Source: Chloroflexota bacterium (GTDB lineage Bacteria > Chloroflexota > Dormibacteria > Dormibacterales > Dormibacteraceae). Taken from it: 35,389 nt of DNA. A program made the translations under genes and the position numbers. The notes beneath the pieces were generated by a model. It made no database searches, was not told where the DNA came from, and worked only from the letters and a program-made list of their open reading frames with translations. Positions 28,344 through 35,389 of the stretch are shown here, piece by piece; the stretch's first letter is position 1; the number at the start of each line of letters is the position of its first letter. The stretch covers positions 1 to 35,389 of the forward strand of contig VBEG01000061.1 in the NCBI GenBank assembly GCA_005882115.1, given 5' to 3'.

Positions 28344-29475
28344 TACGTCGTGCCGCGACGAAGAACGTGATCGACATACCGATCGCGACCACGGCCAGCA
28401 CCGCCGGCGCCCAGCTCACTCCGGCCTGCGCGATCACGATCCCGATCGCACCCGGGCCGGCGATGCCGCCGATCGACGCCGCGGGAAAAAGCCACGACGT
28501 CGCCCGCGAATCGCCAGGGCGCAGCTTTGCCAGCCAAACGATGCCGGTCGGAAAGATGGGGGCGAGCGCGAGACCCGTCACTAGGTAGGCCCACGGCGCC
28601 AGGATGCCGGCGGTCGCGGCGAGCAGCCCGACCGCGGCCATGCCCGCACCGGTGAGCACGATCGTGCCCTCGGGGACAGAACGTGGAACAAGCGTGATGA
28701 GCAGGCGGCCTGTGACCAGGGCCAGCCAGAAGCCTGATGTCACGGTCGCGGCCTGGGTCGAACGAAGGCCGACCGACTCGAGGTGTGAGGTCATCCAGCC
28801 TCCGGTGCCGTTCTCGATCGCGACGTAGAGCACGAAAGCGAGGATGAAAATCCACACAAGGCTACCCGGGCGCACGCGCGAGCCGGCGGAGACCGGAAGG
28901 CGGCCCGTGATGCCAATCGCGGCTGGAATCAACGCGAGCCACACCGCGGCGAAGACCAGGTAGAGCGGCGAAAAGTGCTCGCCGGCGAACGTGGCGACGA
29001 GGATTGGGCCGCCGACCGCACCGGCCGAATACGCGCCGTTCAACGCGTTGAGAAGCGCCGTTCGCCGCCTGCTCTCGCTGTAAGCGACGAGCTGGTTCAA
29101 CCCAAGGACGAGGGCGCCGAAGCCGAGGCCGACGATGAAGACTCCAAGCAGGAATGCCGGCCAGACGAAAGCGATCGCGATGATCACCAGCCCAAAGCCC
29201 ACGGTGGCCGTGGCGATCATCACGGTGACGCGGCCGGGAAGCCTTTCGAACGAACGCATCGCGATGAAGACCCCAGGCAGGGAGCCGGCGAAATGCACAC
29301 TGATCGTCGCGCCCGCAACGGGGAGGCTCACGCCGAACCGGCGGATGAGGTGCTCGAGGAGCGGGCCGTAGCCGGCGACGATCATCCCCATCAGCAAGAA
29401 CGTCGTCGCGATGCCGGCGATCGACGCCCGGGAAAGGACGACTCGAGTGGTTGGGACCTCAGTGATCGGATGCAA
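28330..29475 (-). CDS. MFS transporter
   Basis: This is a 381-residue integral membrane protein with about 12 hydrophobic segments in two halves. The segments include IATTFLLMGMIVAGYGPLLE, VIIAIAFVWPAFLLGVFIVG, LVWIFILAFVLYVAIENGTG and MAAVGLLAATAGILAPWAYL. ENGTGGWMTSHLESVG after helix 7 and IFPTGIVWLAKLRPGDSR are typical of sugar-transporting MFS proteins related to the FucP and Tsg groups. It probably imports a mono- or disaccharide by proton symport; the substrate is unknown. The proposed start is TTG at 29475; no ATG or GTG fits upstream of helix 1. The gene diverges from the GH1 gene, suggesting import of the sugar that the beta-glycosidase acts on. Confidence 0.85.
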   Translation of the reverse strand: MHPITEVPTTRVVLSRASIAGIATTFLLMGMIVAGYGPLLEHLIRRFGVSLPVAGATISVHFAGSLPGVFIAMRSFERLPGRVTVMIATATVGFGLVIIAIAFVWPAFLLGVFIVGLGFGALVLGLNQLVAYSESRRRTALLNALNGAYSAGAVGGPILVATFAGEHFSPLYLVFAAVWLALIPAAIGITGRLPVSAGSRVRPGSLVWIFILAFVLYVAIENGTGGWMTSHLESVGLRSTQAATVTSGFWLALVTGRLLITLVPRSVPEGTIVLTGAGMAAVGLLAATAGILAPWAYLVTGLALAPIFPTGIVWLAKLRPGDSRATSWLFPAASIGGIAGPGAIGIVIAQAGVSWAPAVLAVVAIGMSITFFVAARRTAAQ

Positions 29476-29508
29476 TGCGGCCGGCCGATTGTCGGCGAAA
29501 GGAGGACT

Positions 29509-29514
29509 TAGACT
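29509..29514 (+). promoter_or_regulatory. Candidate -10 element of a leaderless GH1 promoter
   Basis: TAGACT (29509-29514) lies exactly 7 nt before the ATG at 29522. Transcription would begin at the start codon. The AGGAGG at 29500-29505 is 16 nt from the ATG, too far for a normal Shine-Dalgarno site. No clear -35 is visible. Confidence 0.35.
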
Positions 29515-29521
29515 CCGCCAG

Positions 29522-30826
29522 ATGACTGACTCCCCGCGGTTTCCTGACAGCTTTCTCTTCGGCGCTGCGATCTCCGCCTACCAGACGGAGGGCGGCAACG
29601 TGAACACCGATTGGTGGTGGTGGGAGCACATCGAGTCCACACCATGCCAGGAGCCGTCCGGCGACGCATGCGATTTCTACCACCGCTACGCCGACGACGT
29701 TGCGATGCTCGCGAGCTCCGGGCTCAACTGCTTCCGCTTCGGCATCGAGTGGGCGCGCATCGAGCCGGCTGAGGGCGAGTTCTCCCGTGCGGAGCTAGCC
29801 CACTACCGCCGCATGCTCGACACCTGCGACGAGCATGGAGTGGCCCCGATCGTCACCTTCCACCACTTCACGGTCCCGAGATGGCTGCACGAGCAGGGAG
29901 GGATCGCCTCGGAGAAGTTCCCTGCCCTGTTCGAGCGCTACTGCGATCGCGCGGCGCAGGCGCTCGGCGACCGGATCGCCTACGCCTGCACGATCAACGA
30001 GCCGCAAGGCTTAGGTTCGAGCGGATGGCTGCTCGGGGTCAACCCGCCCGGGCACACCGACGACCGCGATGGCGCCCAGCGCGCGGTTGACAACCTGCTC
30101 GAGGCGCACCGGCGCGGCGCCGCCGCGATCCGCTCCCACGCGGGCGTTCCGGCCGGCGTGACACTCGCCATCCCCGACATCCAGTACGAGGATGGCGCCC
30201 AGCCGGGTTCGAGCTCGCTCGAGCTGGAATCCCGCATCAACGACTGGTTCTTGCAGCTGGCGAGTCAGGATGACTTCATCGGGGTTCAGACTTACACGCG
30301 ATTCCGATACGGGCCGGAAGGTGCGCGCAGCCCCGGCCACGACTGGAGCGACACCACGCGCGAGCTGGCGGAAACCGACCAGACAACGCAGATGGGCTAT
30401 GAGTACTACCCGCGGGCGCTGGGCGGCGCGATCCGCCGCGCTCAGCGCGCCTGCCCCGGCGTACCCATCCTGGTCACCGAGAACGGGATCGCCACCGGCA
30501 ACGACGACAAGCGGATCGCGTACATCGACTCCGCGATGCGAGAGGTCCTCGCATGCCTTGCCGAAGGGATCGACGTCCGCTCCTACATCTACTGGTCGCT
30601 GCTGGACAACTTTGAGTGGGCGCTGGGCTACGCGCCGAAGTTCGGCCTGGTGGCCGTGGACCGGCAGACATTCGCGCGGCACCCGAGGCCAAGCCTGGCG
30701 TGGCTGGGCCAGGTCGCACGAGCCAAACTCCTCCCCACTCGTGGGGAGGTGGAACTCTCCCCCGTTCATGGGGAAGTACCCGGCGTAGCCGGGGGCCGGG
30801 GCAGCGCCGGTGGGGCATCCGTGTGA
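29522..30826 (+). CDS. GH1 family beta-glycosidase
   Basis: This is a 434-residue retaining beta-glucosidase-type enzyme. It begins FPDSFLFGAAISAYQTEGG, the usual start of GH1. Acid/base Glu160 is in CTINEPQ and nucleophile Glu320 in ILVTENGIA; SYIYWSLLDNFEWALGY and KFGLVAVDR complete the active-site framework. The core ends about residue 402. The following 32 residues (starting LLPTRGEVE, ending SAGGASV) have no counterpart in the family and are encoded by a palindromic repeat, which seems to have replaced the original stop. No signal peptide is present, so it acts on imported beta-glucosides in the cytoplasm. It diverges from the MFS gene and lies 13 nt upstream of the GAF-dehydrogenase gene, so the two are probably co-transcribed. 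Confidence 0.93.
   Translation: MTDSPRFPDSFLFGAAISAYQTEGGNVNTDWWWWEHIESTPCQEPSGDACDFYHRYADDVAMLASSGLNCFRFGIEWARIEPAEGEFSRAELAHYRRMLDTCDEHGVAPIVTFHHFTVPRWLHEQGGIASEKFPALFERYCDRAAQALGDRIAYACTINEPQGLGSSGWLLGVNPPGHTDDRDGAQRAVDNLLEAHRRGAAAIRSHAGVPAGVTLAIPDIQYEDGAQPGSSSLELESRINDWFLQLASQDDFIGVQTYTRFRYGPEGARSPGHDWSDTTRELAETDQTTQMGYEYYPRALGGAIRRAQRACPGVPILVTENGIATGNDDKRIAYIDSAMREVLACLAEGIDVRSYIYWSLLDNFEWALGYAPKFGLVAVDRQTFARHPRPSLAWLGQVARAKLLPTRGEVELSPVHGEVPGVAGGRGSAGGASV
30730..30810. repeat. Palindromic GC-rich repeat forming the 3' end of the GH1 gene
   Basis: The parts are a perfect 9-bp hairpin CCTCCCCAC/GTGGGGAGG (30730-30738 and 30741-30749), a weaker CCCC/GGGG hairpin (about 30757-30774), the perfect hairpin CCCGGC/GCCGGG (30779-30784 and 30788-30793), and a GC-rich end GGTGGGGC. 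Read on the minus strand the order is CCCCACCGG, GC hairpin, TCCCC hairpins, the same as the element inside glgE. It encodes the last ~30 residues of the GH1 protein and ends shortly before the next gene. Confidence 0.6.
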
Positions 30827-30839
30827 TGATCGCCCTGCA

Positions 30840-33800
30840 TTGATCCGCCCGCCGGTCGAAGCCAACTCCGGTCTGGCCGCGGTCCTCCGCGGTGTGATCG
30901 CCGACTTCCAGCACGCCTCGGGGGCGGAGATCGTGTCCGTCTTCCTTTATGACGAGTCGACCCACACCTACTACGCCCCGTTCGCGACCGGCCAGCCACA
31001 GGAGAGCCTGCTCGACTCGCTGACCGACATGCGCGAGCAGCTGGCCCGATACCTGAACGACGAGAGGCAGGGCAAGGCGCCTGACGAGCTGGGGGTCCAC
31101 CAGTACGGCTCGACGGTCTGGCTGACCGTCACCCGGCAGCGGCTCGTGGCCCGAGACGCGCCGGCGGAGATCGATTCGACGTTCATCCGCCGTTACCAGG
31201 TGCAGTCGACGATCGGGCTGCCCCTGCTTGCCGGCGAGAGGTTCCTCGGCCTGGTCTACCTGAACTACCGAAGCAAGGAGCGCGCGCCGGACGACAACAA
31301 GCTGCGCGAGCTCGAGCGCCGGGCCGGGACCGCGGCGGCGCTCATCCAGAGCGCGCTCGAGGGCGCCGAGCGCACGGCGCTCGAGGGCTTGTCGCGCCTT
31401 ACGTCGCTCCTCACGACGCCGGTCGGCGACGCCCGCACCGACGCCAAGGAGCTGCGTCGACTGCTGTCGATTGCGCTCGCCGACCTGCTGATGGCGAGCA
31501 ACCTCGACGGCGCTGCGATCTACCAGTTCGGCCACCAGCGCTCGCACCTCGAGCTGGTCACCGCGCACCTCCGGGTGGCTGCACCGGCGCGCGTCGAGCG
31601 GGGCGACCCATCGACCGCGTGGGAGGCAGCCCTCAGCAAGACAGTCGGCGAGACCACGGCCGAATCCGACCTACATCCCGTCGCCACGTACGCGCTCGGC
31701 CAGCCCGACGAGCCTCACGGCTACCTGATCGTCGTGAGCCGCGACAGTCTTGCCACCGTCAGGCGCGCGCATGCCACCGACGAGATGCTCAAGGCGGGAG
31801 CCCAGCTGATCGGAAGCGCGCTCGCGTCACAGCGCTTGATCGCCGAGCTGGAGAACAGCAACAGGCTGCTCAGCGCGCTGGGCGACATGACGGCCGCGAT
31901 GCTGAAGCCTGGCGCGAGCCGCCACGAGGTCATCGACGCGGTGGTCGGCCACCTCACCGATTCCGAAGTCCCGGAGTTCGACTTCAACTTCGCCACCGTC
32001 TATCTGCTCGACCAACGGGAGGACGACGCCACCGTGGTGCGCATGGCGGCCGGCGCCGCCACCGCGGCGTCGATCGAGGGAACAGCACCCCACGCCGGCA
32101 AGAAAGTCCCGCGATGGGCTCTGGAGGAGGACCGCCTGCTCGCCGAGAGCGACGTCCTCGTCTACGTAGCGCGCACCTGGCAGACCGTCATCGTCGGGCC
32201 GCTGCCCGCGGGCGATCACGGGGACGTGATCTCGGGCGGCGTGCCCGTGCAGTCGACCTGGACTGAGGTGCCGGTCGTCTACACGAACGGCATGGTGCTG
32301 GGCAACGTGCTCGCGTCCCTGATCGGCGAGAAAGAGCGCGCCCGAGGCGAGGAGCCGGCGCCATTCACGCTCGCGGGCGAGGTCTTCGATCGAGGCGGGC
32401 ACAAGGACCTCATCCGCGTCTTCGTGCCATTCGGGAGCGACGCCACGGGGCGGGCGACGGGCGTGCTCGAGGTCGGTTATCACCGTTCGGACCAGCGCCG
32501 CCCGGACTGGGGCCAGGTCGAAGCACTCCGCGCGGCCGCCGGACAGCTCGCGGTCGCCGTCGAGACGGCGCGCCTGTATGAAGATGCGCAGCGCCACGCC
32601 GAGCAGCTCGAGCTCGTCGCCGACGTCAGCAAGGCGATCGCCAGCTCGATCGACCTCGAGCAAACGCTGACGCTCGTCGCCCAGAACCTGGCCCGTCTGG
32701 TCGACGCCTCGCTGTGCCAGATCGCGCTCTATGAAGAGGACCACGAAGGCTGGTACGGCGCCGCAGCCTCGGACCTCCAGGACCTCTGGCACCGGGAGCA
32801 TGCGGAACGGTCGGAAACGACATTCCTGTTCGATGTGCTGGACCGCGAGCAGCCGATCGTGGTCGACGACACGTCCACCAGCTCGCAGGTCGATCCCAAC
32901 TACGTGCGCACGTTTGGCGTGAAGTCGCTGATGGCGCTCCCCCTCATCGCCGACGAGCAGGCGATCGGCGCGGCGATCCTGGCGGAACGCACCCGCCATC
33001 GCCGCTTCACGCCTGAAGAGGTGCAGCGCGCGCAGGCGCTGGCGGTGCAGGCGGCTGTGGCGATCAAGAACGCGCGGTTGCACGCGCTGGCCGAAGAGGA
33101 GCGACACCTGCAGAAGGACTTCGTCCTGATCGGCTTCGGCCAGTGGGGCCAGAAGGCGTACCAGCACCTGCTCACGCTCAAGCAGTTCTTCAACTTCCGC
33201 ACACACGTGGTCGAGCAGGACTCGCCCGGATCGCGCGACCGCCTCGGCGTGAAAGAGGAGGAGGTGCGCACCCACGGCGACACGTTCTACTGGGACAGCC
33301 ACGGCTCCCCCGCGCGCGACCAGCTGGAGCGCGAGCTGGAGTCGAGCTCGTACGTGATCACTTACATCGCCACGCCGGCGGCCACTCACCTGCCGACGCT
33401 GGCGCGCTACTACGACCTGAGCGACGTGGTCCTGATCGAGAAGCCACTCGGCGCACCGCCGGACGACTACCGCAAGTTTCTGGACACGGCGCCAGGAGGC
33501 GTCGAGATCGTGGCCGCCGACCATTACTACTTCAAGCTCGAGGTTCGGCTGCTCGCGATGCTGCTCACCGAGGAGCGCACGCTGCGGAACTTCCTCGACA
33601 GCGTCGAGGAGATACGGATCGAGATCCTCGAGGAACAGCCGCTGACCGGCGCCGCGGCGGACATCGGCGTCATCGCCGACCTGATCCCCCACGCCTTCGC
33701 GATCATCTCGCTGCTGACGCCGATCGACCGGATCAAGCTCGACGCGACAGCTCCCCTCCTCATCGGCCGCCACGAAGGCCTGGCTGGGCAACGCGAGAGC

Positions 33801-34238
33801 TACGCGCGCATGAACGCCACCTTCGAATATCACGGCCGGTCGGTGCGGCTTGTCGCCGACGTCGGCAAGGGTGCGGAGAACGCGAAATGGATCAAGCTCA
33901 GCGGCGAGAAGCGCGCGGCCGGACGCAGCCCCAGCTACAAGTTCGACTTCGGCAAGGGGGAGGCCATCGACGGCACGCAGGCGACCGTGCGCGCCGCCGT
34001 GCGGAGGATCCGCGAGCCTGGAGTGCCCGACAACGCGCACCTCAACATGCTTCGTCACGTCATCGAGAAGCGCCACCCCGCGGTCGGCATCCTGTCGATC
34101 CGCGAGGCGATTCGCGCCAACCAGCGGGTGCGCGAGCTCGAGGCGATGGCTTCTGAGCTGCTGGCGCGCAAGGAGTGGACGGACTACCCGCTGGGCAGCC
34201 GGCCGGTGTTCGAATCCGCCGGGGTGCGCGTCAGCTGA
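30840..34238 (+). CDS. Four-GAF sensor fused to a Gfo/Idh- and G6PDH-like dehydrogenase
   Basis: This is a 1132-residue cytoplasmic protein. Four GAF-like modules are recognisable at about 1-180 (IGLPLLAGERFLGLVYLNYR), 185-340, 345-580 (with a long insertion) and 590-750 (SLMALPLIADEQAIGAAILA, then RRFTPEEVQRAQALAVQAAV), joined by helical linkers. From residue 760 a dehydrogenase follows: LIGFGQWG (Rossmann GxGxxG, 763-770), a strand with ATPAATHLPTLA, IEKPLG (866-871), ADHYYFK (Asp894, His895) and IADLIPHAF (Asp947, His951). These three resemble EKPxG, IDHYLGK and RDMVQNH of glucose-6-phosphate dehydrogenase. No kinase, cyclase or DNA-binding output domain is present. A ligand bound by the GAF part may control oxidation of a sugar or sugar phosphate (inference). 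The start is TTG 30840; GTG 30810 inside the repeat is less likely. Its 3' end overlaps the convergent GT4 gene by 8 nt. Confidence 0.8.
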   Translation: MIRPPVEANSGLAAVLRGVIADFQHASGAEIVSVFLYDESTHTYYAPFATGQPQESLLDSLTDMREQLARYLNDERQGKAPDELGVHQYGSTVWLTVTRQRLVARDAPAEIDSTFIRRYQVQSTIGLPLLAGERFLGLVYLNYRSKERAPDDNKLRELERRAGTAAALIQSALEGAERTALEGLSRLTSLLTTPVGDARTDAKELRRLLSIALADLLMASNLDGAAIYQFGHQRSHLELVTAHLRVAAPARVERGDPSTAWEAALSKTVGETTAESDLHPVATYALGQPDEPHGYLIVVSRDSLATVRRAHATDEMLKAGAQLIGSALASQRLIAELENSNRLLSALGDMTAAMLKPGASRHEVIDAVVGHLTDSEVPEFDFNFATVYLLDQREDDATVVRMAAGAATAASIEGTAPHAGKKVPRWALEEDRLLAESDVLVYVARTWQTVIVGPLPAGDHGDVISGGVPVQSTWTEVPVVYTNGMVLGNVLASLIGEKERARGEEPAPFTLAGEVFDRGGHKDLIRVFVPFGSDATGRATGVLEVGYHRSDQRRPDWGQVEALRAAAGQLAVAVETARLYEDAQRHAEQLELVADVSKAIASSIDLEQTLTLVAQNLARLVDASLCQIALYEEDHEGWYGAAASDLQDLWHREHAERSETTFLFDVLDREQPIVVDDTSTSSQVDPNYVRTFGVKSLMALPLIADEQAIGAAILAERTRHRRFTPEEVQRAQALAVQAAVAIKNARLHALAEEERHLQKDFVLIGFGQWGQKAYQHLLTLKQFFNFRTHVVEQDSPGSRDRLGVKEEEVRTHGDTFYWDSHGSPARDQLERELESSSYVITYIATPAATHLPTLARYYDLSDVVLIEKPLGAPPDDYRKFLDTAPGGVEIVAADHYYFKLEVRLLAMLLTEERTLRNFLDSVEEIRIEILEEQPLTGAAADIGVIADLIPHAFAIISLLTPIDRIKLDATAPLLIGRHEGLAGQRESYARMNATFEYHGRSVRLVADVGKGAENAKWIKLSGEKRAAGRSPSYKFDFGKGEAIDGTQATVRAAVRRIREPGVPDNAHLNMLRHVIEKRHPAVGILSIREAIRANQRVRELEAMASELLARKEWTDYPLGSRPVFESAGVRVS

Positions 34239-35325
34239 GCGGCTGCTCGCTGTACCGCGACTGCTCGATCGCGCGCTCGTAGATGCTCTCGTAGCCGTCC
34301 GCCATCCTGGCCGGACCGAATCGCTTGGCCGCCACCTCGGCGCAGCGCGCGAGGTCGATCTCCTTCAAGCGCTCGTATGCGGCCACCATCTCGTCGGCGT
34401 CCCGGGCCAGGAAGCCCGTGACTCCAGGTTCCACGATCTCCGGCGCGGCGCCACGCGGAGACGCGATCACAGGTGTGCCGCTCACCATCGCCTCCACCAT
34501 CGCCATGCCGAACGGCTCCTCCCACTGGATCGGAAACAGCAACGCTTTGGCATGAGCCAGCAGCTTGGCCTTCTCCTGGCCTTGCACGTTCTCGCGCCAC
34601 GTGACCTGGCGGTTGAGATTCGGCTTGATCTTCTCCTCGAAGTAGCGCTGTGCCGTTGCGTCGACCTTGCCGGCGAGCACGAGCGGCACGTTCAGGCGCT
34701 TGGCCACCTCGATCGCGACATGCTGGCCTTTGTCCGGGTTGATGCGCGCCAGTGAGACGAGGTAGTTCTCTTTTTCTTCTGGTTTGGTGACCGGTGAGTA
34801 CTCCGCGGGATCGATGGCGTTGTGCACGACACCGCGCCACTCGACACCAGCGACCATCGCCTGTTGGGCGCGGCTGATCGCAACGAGATGCACCTGCCGA
34901 GCAACCGTCCGCAAGAAGTCGCCCTCGGATTCCCTTAGCGCGCCATGCAGGGTCGCGACGACGGGTGCCTGCAGTCGTGCCTGCGCGGCGACCAGGATGC
35001 CCGTCAGGCCGGAGTTGTCGTGGATGATGTCGAACGCGCGCCTGCGGACAGTCTCGTACGCCCGGTAGAGGAACAGGTTTTGACGCGGCAGCTCATCGAG
35101 CGTGCCCAGCTGCGACGTCCAGCTCTCCGGCGCGAGAGCGAGCGATTCGAACGGTCCCCGTGATCCTTGCCCACCGAGGATCGTGACCTGGTGGCCGCGA
35201 TTCGCCAGCTCGCGCCCGAGGTTGTAGGCCATGAGCTCGATCCCGCCGTAACCGCTGGGAGGAACTGGGTACCAGGGGCTGACGATGATGGCGATCCGGC
35301 GACGCTCCACATGGATATAGAACAC
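34231..35325 (-). CDS. GT4 family glycosyltransferase
   Basis: This 364-residue GT-B enzyme transfers a sugar from a nucleotide donor with retention. The N-terminal acceptor domain starts RRIAIIVSPWYPVPPSGYGG and IELMAYNLGRELANRGHQV; the C-terminal donor domain has LVSLARINPDKGQHVAIEVA and the EX7E-type block EEPFGMAMVEAM, followed by GTPVIASPRGAAPEIVEPG. Acceptor and product cannot be told; it is not a close match to glycogen synthase GlgA or to the maltose-1-phosphate synthase GlgM. I report the GTG at 35325; the GTG at 35310 (MERRRIAIIV) is equally possible and lies just after a TATATC. It converges on the GAF-dehydrogenase gene with an 8-nt overlap. Confidence 0.88.
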   Translation of the reverse strand: MFYIHVERRRIAIIVSPWYPVPPSGYGGIELMAYNLGRELANRGHQVTILGGQGSRGPFESLALAPESWTSQLGTLDELPRQNLFLYRAYETVRRRAFDIIHDNSGLTGILVAAQARLQAPVVATLHGALRESEGDFLRTVARQVHLVAISRAQQAMVAGVEWRGVVHNAIDPAEYSPVTKPEEKENYLVSLARINPDKGQHVAIEVAKRLNVPLVLAGKVDATAQRYFEEKIKPNLNRQVTWRENVQGQEKAKLLAHAKALLFPIQWEEPFGMAMVEAMVSGTPVIASPRGAAPEIVEPGVTGFLARDADEMVAAYERLKEIDLARCAEVAAKRFGPARMADGYESIYERAIEQSRYSEQPLS

Positions 35326-35389
35326 CCGAGTCGCGGCGAGCCGCAGGAACGCAATGGACGGACGAAGTTATCAGTCCGGTCAGCCCCTC
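35326..35389. other. Right end of the window, no feature recognised
   Basis: These 64 bases lie upstream of the GT4 gene and should hold its promoter. I see no convincing -35/-10 pair, no inverted repeat and no open frame of note; the region continues beyond the window. Confidence 0.5.

Noticed and set aside
29500-29505. AGGAGG as ribosome-binding site of the GH1 gene
   Set aside because: It is 16 nt from the ATG, beyond the normal 5-10 nt spacing, and no closer in-frame start exists.
31827-34076. Very long open frame (749 codons) on the minus strand opposite the GAF-dehydrogenase gene
   Set aside because: It resembles no family, is fully antisense to a protein with clear GAF and Rossmann motifs, and is expected in high-GC DNA where the antisense frame has few stops.
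34231-35325. GT4 gene as glycogen synthase or maltose-1-phosphate synthase (GlgA/GlgM)
   Set aside because: Only general GT4 motifs are shared, and the gene is not linked to glgE, treS-mak or glgB.

Overview
This is a high-GC bacterial window in which almost every base codes. GTG and TTG starts are common, stop and start codons often overlap by 4 nt, and several genes have a -10-like hexamer just upstream of the start codon instead of a Shine-Dalgarno site. The gene content (GlgE pathway with a fused TreS-Mak, short adenylate kinase, ParB-like protein with a long C-terminal extension, DinB, AbiEi/DUF559-type protein) suggests Chloroflexota or Dormibacterota relatives, or a deep actinobacterium. 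No rRNA or marker gene settles this. I see no tRNA, rRNA, CRISPR array or insertion sequence.

Left part (1-6373), housekeeping and miscellaneous: the 3' part of lon, an AbiEi/DUF559-like gene broken by two compensating single-base shifts in G runs, a DinB-family protein, a six-helix membrane protein, a CoA-binding protein, a CYTH-domain protein and a GabD-like aldehyde dehydrogenase.

Central part (6402-13752), alpha-glucan synthesis: glgE, a treS-mak fusion and glgB sit head to tail with 4-nt overlaps. Together they turn trehalose into maltose, maltose 1-phosphate, linear alpha-1,4-glucan and branched glucan. On the opposite strand (24400 down to 13763) lies a run of nine genes: GH2 glycosidase, LacI regulator, an AglEFGK-like alpha-glucoside ABC importer, a ParB-like protein, a short adenylate kinase and a GH15 trehalase/glucoamylase. 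A strong promoter (TTGACA-17-TAGGAT) followed at once by a mirrored double LacI-type operator precedes lacI. The AglG-like permease has lost its first membrane helix and reading frame at its 5' end.

Right part (24449-35325), glycoside catabolism and an odd sensor: four overlapping genes (Gfo/Idh oxidoreductase, ThuA, second Gfo/Idh, AP-endonuclease-2-type TIM barrel) look like an oxidoreductive glycoside pathway working through 3-keto sugars. An MFS transporter and a GH1 beta-glycosidase diverge from each other. Next is a 1132-residue protein with four GAF-like modules fused to a C-terminal dehydrogenase that resembles both Gfo/Idh and glucose-6-phosphate dehydrogenase; this is the most unusual protein in the window. 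A convergent GT4 glycosyltransferase closes the window. A palindromic GC-rich repeat family occurs twice, once in frame inside glgE and once forming the 3' end of the GH1 gene.
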